64,000 nucleotides of DNA from Elymus sibiricus. Its lineage: Eukaryota; Streptophyta; Magnoliopsida; Poales; Poaceae. Below the pieces are notes generated by a model, which saw nothing but the letters and a program-made list of their open reading frames with translations, made no database searches and was not told where the DNA came from. Shown piece after piece: positions 56,301 to 64,000 of the stretch (positions within the stretch are counted from its first letter, which is position 1; each line of letters opens with the position of its first letter). The stretch lies in contig CM077670.1 of the NCBI GenBank assembly GCA_039707655.1, forward strand, positions 141,464,001 to 141,528,000, read 5' to 3'. A program made the translations under genes and the position numbers.

Positions 56301-57787
56301 AATTGCACTGTTTGGCCTGCCGGGTTAACCAGTGTCACCTTCCTGGTGGCACAGTTGATACACACCTGGTGTGGTACCAACCAATCCATTCCCAGTATTA
56401 TATCCAGTCCAGGGGATTCAATGGCAACAAGAGTAGCTGGAAACTTCACATCATGTATCAGAATTTCCAGATTCTTGTATACCACATTTGTTCTGAGCAT
56501 GGAGCCAGGGGATTGTACCACCATGATTTTGTCCAAAAGAGAAGGAGAAAATTTGTGCAAGGTGGCAAAACTCCGCGAAATAAACGAATGAGAGGCCCCA
56601 GAGTCAAATAAAATTATTGCAGGTATGTTGTTAACAGAAAACATACCAAGGACCACATCTGGTGCTTCGCGGGCTTCCTCAGCGGAGATATGATGGACTT
56701 GGCCGCGATAGAAGTTCGGATTGGGGCGGCGTCCAGCACTGTTGACTTGTGGCTTGAAGTCGGATGGTGGCTTCCCATTTCTTGCGGGGCATTGCTTGGA
56801 GTAGTGCCTACTCTGGCCACAAGAGAAGCATGTGTTGTTGCGGCGGCAGTTCTCCAGCACTGGCTGTTTGCCGAAGGTCTTATCCTGGCTGACAAGCTTG
56901 TTGTTGTTGTTGCCATTATTCCAGGCAGGCTTGTATTTAGATGAACTTGGTTGCCAAATATGTGGCTTCTGCACAAACTGCTCACGGTTGTCCTTCTTGG
57001 GTTCAAACTTCCGCTTGTGATCATTATATCCTGACTTATGCTCTCGTTCAGCTATGAAGGCCTTGTTTACTAGAGTCTGGAAGTCAGGAAAATCCAGGAT
57101 ACAAAGCTGACAGCAGAGGGTATGATTCAGCCCTCCGAGGAATCGGTCAATCTTCCTTTCTTCGGTGGACACGTCGTGGGTGGAGTACCGTGCCAGATTA
57201 TTGAACTTGTTCAGATACTCACCCACTGACATATTCCCTTGAGTAAGGGCCAGAAATTCCCTTTGCTTCACCTTCATTATGGCAGTAGGAATATGATACT
57301 TGCGGAATACCTCTTTGAATTTTCCCCATGAAATATCCTCTCCAGAAGGCCATAACATTTTGGTATTGTCCCACCATATAGCTGTTGGTCCCTCCATGTA
57401 GTGAGTGACGAAAGGAACCTTATCTGCCTCATCACAGCGGGCTATGTCCAATTTCTTTTCCATAGTCCTCAGCCAGTCATCAGCTTCCATCGGATCCACA
57501 GCTTGACCAAAACTGGGTGGCTTTGTCCGCTGAAAATCAGACAGCTTAGAGTGCGTACCATTATGGTTGTTCTGACCCACCATAGTCTGCATGCTCTTCA
57601 GAAATTCCATAAGATCTTGGTTTCTTTTCTCTTCGAACATTCTCATAATCTGATCAGTGGTTGGTGTCTGTGGGGGTGGAGGTGGCAAATCTTCTGGTGG
57701 CTGTCCTGCTTGTCTGGCGGATCGACGAATGGGAGTTCCATCGCCGCCTTGAGTACTACACCCCTTCATCTTAAATTTTGTTCCCAT
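53226..57787 (-). pseudogene. Tekay-type Gag-Pol polyprotein with one frameshift and one stop
   Basis: The start is set at the ATG at 57787 ([10 protein letters not shown]); an ATG 38 codons upstream adds a non-conserved hydrophobic stretch. Gag carries a CCHC knuckle ([14 protein letters not shown], residues 320-333). Protease follows with FDSGAS (about 394-399). RT has FIDD at about 706-709, RNase H has CDAS and YTDHKS (about 854-921), and the integrase HHCC region is at about 1066-1106. Near 54410-54412 the frame shifts by one. The integrase core continues in the new frame ([22 protein letters not shown]) to TAA at 54009-54011, then resumes to the chromodomain-like end (KVLWDHHTEEEATWERE). 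The frame runs through the polypurine tract and stops inside the LTR at 53226. Without integrase-chromodomain fusion it is not autonomous. Confidence 0.93.
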
Positions 57788-58327
57788 TGCAAAATACCGA
57801 ATCGATGAGGAAAAGCAGGGTAGTATGACACCAGAAAAGAAGCCAAATAAAAAGAGCGAATAAAGCAACATAATTATACAAGGCAACCCAACATCATACA
57901 TGACAAGCTAGTAGGGGAATGATCATGACTAGACTGCTCAGACGGCAGTTGACATATGCAGGGATGCTATGATGCATGCACTGAAACTCAAGCCTCCGCT
58001 CTAGTGACGCCGGTGGCACGAACACTGGTACACTGAAGACTCCTCGTCGTCTGACTCTGACTCAGAATCTGGGCTGATGATGTGCACCTCGGCCTCCGGA
58101 TCAAAGGAAACACGACGACGCTGACGGGAAGGTTCTCCCTCAGAAGGAGAAGAAGCACGACGCCGCAGCATCGGAGCAGCTGGAGTAGCTAGGAGTGAGG
58201 CCCACTCTGACGGGGTCTCACGTCGGCTACCAGACGAAAAGCCTGGTAGTCCGAACGAACTAGAAGGAGTGTCGGAAGGTGGAGCGGGTGGAGTGTATAT
58301 AGGTGAAAACGGAGGGGGAGGAGGAGA
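57788..58327 (-). other. Spacer between the small ORF and gag of element D
   Basis: It has short acidic or arginine-rich frames (for example around 58060-58200) that may be a decayed continuation of the small ORF. Nothing is recognised. Confidence 0.4.
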
Positions 58328-58828
58328 CTATGCTGCCGCAACAGCAGCAAGTGCCTCGCGGGCAGAAGTCAGCTCCTCGGCTAGAGAAGTGATCATACAG
58401 TAACTGGCGTGCAGATAACGAGATAAAACACCAGTAGCACGATCACTTGCCGGATCAACAGGTGCGAAAAGGACTCGCCCTGTCGTAGGCGACATGGTGG
58501 GGTAGTGAAAGAAACCTGGATGAGTCTGCATCTCGACCTCGTGAAAGCGCAAGTCAGTGAGAGCCTCCATCGCAGCAAACTGGATCGCCAACTCCGGAGT
58601 AGAAGCAGTTCCGCCCTTAGAAGAGCGGGAGTAGCTGCCGATATCTAAACTCGTAGTGAGGAAGGCTTCCGCGTGATACTCGAATACTGAACCAGCGAGC
58701 TTCTCTCGGAACACCTGGAACACTGGGTCTTCGTCGTTAGGATACAGCCGAAGCAGGACGTTCCGAAGCAGTACTGGAAAAGTGAACGGTGCCGGCTCAT
58801 GATTGTAGTGGTACGGAACTGGTGCCAT
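58328..58828 (-). CDS. Small ORF upstream of gag in element D, function unknown
   Basis: 166 codons, intact, starting MAPVPYHYNHEPAPFTFPVL and ending in an Ala-rich helix (EELTSAREALAAVAAA). It lies between the primer-binding site and gag, in element sense and in a separate frame. Features are LLRLYPNDEDPVF, TTSLDIGSYSRSS, HEVEMQTHPGFFHYPT and a C-terminal alpha-helical stretch. I do not recognise a domain. A conserved extra ORF in this place is known in some grass Gypsy families and could be a gag-like or regulatory product; that is inference. It is codable despite the broken pol. Confidence 0.6.
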   Translation of the reverse strand: MAPVPYHYNHEPAPFTFPVLLRNVLLRLYPNDEDPVFQVFREKLAGSVFEYHAEAFLTTSLDIGSYSRSSKGGTASTPELAIQFAAMEALTDLRFHEVEMQTHPGFFHYPTMSPTTGRVLFAPVDPASDRATGVLSRYLHASYCMITSLAEELTSAREALAAVAAA

Positions 58829-58991
58829 CTACACTCATCAAACCAGCGGTTAGCACAATAAGAACTATATGCATGCCATGCAATGCAACAATCAAATGCA
58901 ACAATGAGATGCAGCGAGCAAGACACACCAAGACTCTAAACTACTCGCGGTTCTAGCGCAGGGTTAACTAGGGTGTCCTATAGTCAGCCTG

Positions 58992-59003
58992 GCTCTGATA
59001 CCA
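58992..59003 (-). other. Primer-binding site (initiator-Met) of element D
   Basis: The minus strand reads TGGTATCAGAGC followed by CAGG, five bases inside the LTR border at 59009. This is an exact match to the common plant initiator-Met site. Confidence 0.88.
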
Positions 59004-59008
59004 AGCGT

Positions 59009-62000
59009 TGTGGCACCCCGGCTCAGAGAACCGGTTTACCAGTGTTTCCAGCCCAGAGATCATGTCCTCTGGAAACACACAACAACTTGGAACAGAACAG
59101 AACTGAACTTTATTAAAAGATCTCGAGTACAAGCTCATAATTTACATCGATAGCGAGGCCAGAAGCACCGCAGGTGCTGAGAACAATATCCACATTATTT
59201 ATGGAACATGGTAGGGCCTCGATACTACTGGGTAGTCTACGGCGTAGCGGAACATAGCGCGGGAAACTCCATCCACAGGGACACTGCTGTGGACACGGCG
59301 TAGTTAGCGTAGCACGAACCTTCGGGACCTCCGTCCTCGGCTTCTCCTGCATCTGGCATGATATGCCAGGTGAGTACTTGGAATGTACTCGCAAGCTCAT
59401 GGCAACCAAAACAATGCGGCAAAACAATAGCATGGTAATTAACAGGTTAACACATTAAATTGCTCACTTACTGGTACCCAGTACCAACTTACTCTCATCT
59501 GGGTTGTCTCACAACCCTCGGAATGCTCACAAGCCACAGAGCACTTCCGGACATAAGATAGGTTCTTCCATCATTATTATCATTACGGTTGATCATCCTA
59601 GAGAGGCCTAAACGGACTGTCCAATACCGTGGACGCGGCTATTCGAATAGGTTTTAACACTCTGCAGAGGTTGCGCACTTTACCCACACCATGGAGTACC
59701 TGGCCTCGTGATCCCATTCGGGTGGACCGGTGGTGCTCCAACGAAACCTGCCTGACCCATGACCCCTCTATCGTACCACCGACAATCATACCCTCCCAGG
59801 GTCATGTCCTGGGTGGCCCCTGTGTCACCTCGTGACACCTGCCACCGTCGTGGCCAAACAAACTGTCCCAAACGGGGACGCCGGCAAAATAACTCAACTG
59901 GGCTCACAGGATTATCGTCGTCTACCTGATCAGGGCAGCACGCACGCATAACCCTCCCTAGTTTGGTGGTACCGATAAAAGAGCACAAAGCCAGACCAAG
60001 TCAAGGCTGTCCCATACCGGCAAATGTGGCTACACGGAAAAGTTCGGGTAGGTGGCTCTTGATCAACCAACTAAGGTTAATATAGCCAAGCATTTAACCA
60101 GTATGGATATTTATCAGAAATAATTTAATATGGCAGTAGCTAAGCAATTAAATAATTTAATAGGAATTTAGCACATATTAAAATAATGCATGAAATTCAA
60201 TTAAATAACCAACACTATTGAAATGCTTCATGCAATGGATGACATGGCTTGCCTTGCTCTGTTGGGTTTTCCACAAACTCCTGGGCTTCAAATCCAAAGT
60301 TATTTCCTTCTAAAAATAATTTTAAAAAGCAATTGAAAATGTCACATGCTACTGTTTTGAGCACCAGAAATTCTGTGAACATGGGAAAAATACCAAATTT
60401 GGCAAGCAAATAGAGGAGCTCAAGACAAACCAGATGCAAAAAGAATCAATTGATTTGGACTTATGGTTTAAAAGTTATGAACGGTCAAAGTTCTGGTCAA
60501 AATTTGGAATTTAATTAGAAAATCAGAAAATCCACAGTGGGCCACGTCGAAGGCGTATTTTGCCCGGGCGCCTCCACTTACCGCTTCGGCGCGCGCGAGT
60601 GAGTCGCTGACGTTGGGCCCCGCGGTCAGGTTTAAACAGGGGGAGGAGGGGAACAGAGAAGGAGCGGAGCTCCGGCGACGCTCGCCGGCGACACAGACGG
60701 CGGCGAGGTCCGGTGAGTAGCGGAATGGAACGAGCGCTCGAAGATGAACCAGCACGTACCAGTGGCTTGGCGAACGGTGGCCGGACGGCGTCGTCCCCTT
60801 CTTCTCCGGCGACGGCGGCGCTCGGGTGTCGTCGGAGACAGCGACTCCCGCAGCAATTCGACCGGGCAAGGGCTTGGGCGTGATCAGTGGGTTGAGCTGA
60901 GCTCGATGGAGGAGTCGGTGGGGCTCGGGGAGGAGTGAATCGGCGGAGAGGCAGGGCTCGGGTGGCGGCGGATCTCCGGCGAGGTTCGAGGCCAGAGGGC
61001 ATCTCGGCCGTGGCTCGGGCTCGGGGAGGACGATTGGGAGGAGGAGGAGTGGGTTGATGAGCTCGGGAGAGGCCGGGGAGGGGTATTTATAGGAGGGGGA
61101 GGAGCTCGGGCGAGCTCTCTGGAATGGCCGGGATTCAGGCCACGTCGCCGGCGCGAGGACGCCTCGCTGGCTGGCCGGTTGCGGGCGACGAGACGGGAGC
61201 TAGCAGGGGAGTTTAGGCGTGCAGTGGTGGGTAGCGGGAGGAAGACGACGCGCCGCACGCCACAGTGCAGCCACGGGTGGCACAGGGCCCGGGTGCGTGG
61301 CGGCCGGCGAGGGCGATTCCGGCGAGGGCCAAGCTCCAGGACGGCCAGGTGGATGCAGGAGAAGATGTTAGCGCACGGAGACAAGCTGCTGCGGCGCGAG
61401 GCAGCCGGACGCGACGCATCAGAGGCGGGCGAGGTGCAGAGCACGCGATTTGGCATGCCAGTCCCGTGCTCACCACGGGCATTGGTGTCTACAAGCCATC
61501 CAAGTCCAGCGCACCTTGTCTAGCAGCTTCTCCTTCGATTACTTAGCCTCTCTATGCCTCTGGTTCGACTAGATTGACTCTGAGGTGAAGTGTAGCTTCA
61601 GCTACAGTTTCTGCCAGAGAAATTGAGAGGGATCTAGAGGAGACATGAGCTGGGGATGGAGCCAAAGGAGATGTCTGGGGTGATCTATGTTGGAAGGACT
61701 CCAATCTGACCAAGTTTGAGAAGATTTGGTCAAGATTTGGTTATAGTTCATGTACAAGGGCTGCTACTGGACCAGAAGAGGGATGAGCTTGATGCACTCA
61801 ACTGGTTGATCTCCTGGGGCTGAAATTTGGTGTGGCGGGGTTATTTGGTGAGGAGAAGATGCCATAAAAATTTCAGCTCAATTGGAAACCTCTAGCTGGT
61901 ACTTCCTTCACAGAGGTTCCACCTGAACAGAAACTTGGCAGAATATTAGTGGTGAAAATTTGTACTGGAAAAGATGATATTTTTGGATATAGTGGAAAGA

Positions 62001-62464
62001 TAGGTTCCCTATTATCTCAGGAAATTTTCTGGGAATTAATTGAGTAGGGAAAATATGAGCTCCTTCACAAATGACCAGTACTGTCCAGAGAGCAAATGGA
62101 GTTTTCTGGAATAAACTTTGTACTGGACCATGAGATGTTTTTGGAGATTGTGGGAGTAGATGATGACAATAAGGTCTGGGTTTAATTTGGGATTTTTCTG
62201 ATCACCAGAACTATAGGTTGCTGTGTAACCCATAGTGATGACAGATTTTCCCAAGGGAAGAAAATGAATATTTGAGAGAGATAAAGAATTGGAAATTGAT
62301 CCAGATGGTGAGTGGCAAGATTTGGCAAGATGCTGAGGGCTTTGCATCACTGAGAGGAATTCATAAGTCCAAAGTCAACTGAAAAGGTTCAAAATCCAAC
62401 CAGATTGCAAATAAAGCCAGAAAGATTTCGAAAAGAAAAAGTTGCCAAAAACCAGGGTGTCACA
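59009..62464 (-). repeat. 5' LTR of element D (3456 bp)
   Basis: Same borders as the other LTR. The TATA box reads TATAAATA on the minus strand at 61091-61084. Transcription would run left into the primer-binding site and the small ORF. Confidence 0.93.
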
Positions 62465-62469
62465 CCGAG

Positions 62470-62820
62470 TTGGAATGTAGGTTTAGGACATATTTGGTTA
62501 GAGAGAGTGGTTGAGGGTTTAGGAGTACTGTCACTAAGCACTTGAGCAAAAAGACCATTAAGCAACACCTCATCCCCTTTTAATAGTATTGGCTTTCCTA
62601 TGGACTCAATGTGATCTTGGATCACTAAACCAAAAATGTAGAGTCTTGATCTTTTGCCAATCCTTGTCCTTAGCATTTTGAGGGGGTTCCACGTCTCTAG
62701 TCCATGCCATGCCAATCATTGAACATCCTGAAATCTTAATCTTGAATGGACATTAGTTCAATGAGATATATGTTGTTATGAATTACCAAAACCACCAAGG
62801 GAGCAAATGTGCTTTCACTA
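62470..62820. repeat. Repeat C, right part
   Basis: It continues the repeat interrupted by element D (TTGGAATGTAGGTTTAGGAC...). It holds CAACACCTCATCCCC and ATATATGTTGTTATGAATTACC, which I associate with the end of the same repeat. The right border near 62820 is approximate, and I found no clear target duplication for C. Confidence 0.5.
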
Positions 62821-63358
62821 ACCCTTGCTTAGACGTAAGCTTGGGGAGGTAACCACTTCTCGTGCTCTCTTGTAATAACTGCACTTTCTCTCTACTTTCG
62901 TAATTTTCCCTAGTTTAGTTCTAAGCGTGTGGAGGTTACTTTTGCATGTGTAGTGTCGTGTGCATGCTCTTGATCATATGGTTTTTGTGCATTAGTGTGT
63001 CCTGTTGTTTTGACATGCTTGCTTTGCACCTATTTAATTTAGCTTGTGGGAATCTTGTTATCTTCTGAAAAACATTGCCATGTTCTTTTATGAAAAACCT
63101 AATAAAGGAGTCCTTTGAACTGTTGCCTTTCTTTCACCTAATTACTTAAGTTGGGGACTCTAGTGGTGGCTTGATTAGCGATTGAATGATTGTAGATGCT
63201 TTTTGCTGATGAACCCAGCATCTTTGGTTGATTCGGGACTCGCAACGGGGTTTATCTCCACCAAACTATCCCCTTGGGGTACTTAGCTTTTGAGTCTTAT
63301 GCAACATGACACTGCGATGCTCTTGTGTAGTGTTTGAGTTCTTTATGACTAAGGCAAG
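62821..63358 (+). other. Athila-like internal DNA, possibly the continuation of element A
   Basis: CTTTCACTAACCCTTGCTTAG and AAGCTTGGGGAGGTAACC are phrases of the untranslated region of Athila-like elements. If this belongs to element A, repeat C plus D is an insertion in it. No gene. Confidence 0.45.
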
Positions 63359-64000
63359 TGATACGTCTCCATCGTATCTATAATTTTTGATTGTTTCATG
63401 CCAATATCCTATAATTTCCATATACTTTTGGCAACATTTTATATTGTTTTTTGGGACTAACATATTGATCTAGTGCCCAGTGCCAGTTCTTGTTTCTTGC
63501 ATGTTTTTTGTTTCGCAGAATATCCATATCAAACGAAGTCCAAATGTAATAAAATTTCACGAAGAATTATTTTGGAATATATGTGATTTTTGGGAGGTGG
63601 AATCAACGCAAGGCGGTGCTCGTGGGCCCCATGAGGCACCAGGGCGCGCCCGGGGGGGCCCGGCGCGCCGTGGTGCCTCGTGAGGCCCTCGTAGGTCGGT
63701 TGGTGCCCTTCTTCGGCCGCAAGGAAGTTAATATCTGGAAAAAAATCGTGCTAAAATTTTAGCGCAATCAAAGTTACGGATCTCCGGGAATTTAAGAAAC
63801 GGTGAAAGGCCAGAAAACGGGAACGCGAAACAGAAGAGAACAGAGAGAGAGATCCAATCTCGGAGGGGCTCCTGCCCCTCCGCCGCCATGGCAGCCATGG
63901 ACCAAAGGGGAAACTCTCCTCCCATCTAGGGGGGAGGCCAAGGAAGAAGAAGAAGGAGGAGGGGGGCTCTCTCCCCCTCTCTCCCGATGGCGCCGGAACG
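63359..64000 (+). repeat. LTR of another Athila-like Gypsy element, cut by the window end
   Basis: It starts TGATACGTCTCCATCGTATC, a very common Triticeae Gypsy LTR start, and differs from the LTR of element A. It contains GGGCGCGCCCGGGGGG-type GC palindromes (63648-63668) and runs past 64000. Whether it is the 5' or 3' LTR cannot be told here. Confidence 0.7.

Larger units (their letters stand above)
49842..62464 (-). mobile_element. Full-length Tekay-type (chromovirus) Gypsy element D, 12.6 kb
   Basis: The 5-bp duplication CCGAG lies at 49837-49841 and 62465-62469. LTRs of 3460 and 3456 bp start TGTGGCACCCCGG and end GGGTGTCACA (plus strand). On the minus strand the order is 5' LTR (62464-59009), primer-binding site, a small ORF, gag-pol with C-terminal chromodomain, polypurine tract, 3' LTR (53301-49842). 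LTRs differ by a few percent by eye. It is structurally complete, but its pol has a frameshift and a stop. Confidence 0.95.

Overview
This is a window from a large, repeat-rich grass genome, almost certainly Triticeae (wheat, barley or relatives). The evidence is a BARE1/Angela-type Copia LTR, CACTA elements built around GGTCCCGGTTGGTG inverted repeats, Stowaway MITEs starting CTCCCTCCGT, Athila- and Tekay-type Gypsy elements, and GT-AG introns. It is nuclear, not bacterial. I recognise one complete cellular gene, eIF3i. Nearly everything else is transposable elements, often one inside another.

Layout. 1-4957: left-truncated Angela-type Copia on the minus strand (integrase, protease, gag, leader, 5' LTR). 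4958-16256: a CACTA DNA transposon on the plus strand with two genes. Its TNP2 transposase is broken by two in-frame TAG codons and a frameshift. Its second gene, a TNPA-like protein with a C-terminal ULP1-type protease domain, can be read intact through seven exons. Between them lie 337-bp and 73-bp tandem arrays, an inverted-repeat promoter block and a ~200-bp-arm foldback. 16257-25211: poorly classifiable DNA with two Helitron-like 3' ends, a 1.16-kb Mutator-type element with a 9-bp target duplication, and a broken gene fragment with exon-like pieces. 24552-27412: Stowaway MITEs and a Harbinger-like candidate. 27470-32900: eIF3i (minus strand, seven coding exons, 326 aa) with a hAT element and a MITE in its introns, and telo-box and site II motifs upstream.

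33160-64000 is a nest. A decayed Tekay-like Gypsy pol (33645-35556) is cut by an Athila-like element A (LTR 35557-37258). A holds a Tat/Retand-like Gypsy B (37655-46510, target duplication AAGTC), and the open frame of A resumes exactly across the insertion. Further along, A is cut by repeat C (from 48610), which is split by a full-length Tekay-type Gypsy D (49842-62464, target duplication CCGAG, ~3.46-kb LTRs). A further Athila-like LTR starts at 63359 and leaves the window.

The most unusual object is element B. It carries two LTRs in minus orientation plus a third, partial LTR in plus orientation. It has two primer-binding sites facing each other, gag-protease-truncated RT in the wrong orientation for its outer LTRs, an antisense Transposase_28 ORF, and the C-terminal half of a B3-like domain joined exactly to the end of the 18-nt primer-binding site. 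This looks like strong-stop cDNA joining plus an inversion between inverted LTR copies. No bacterial-type system, CRISPR array, rRNA or intact tRNA gene was seen.
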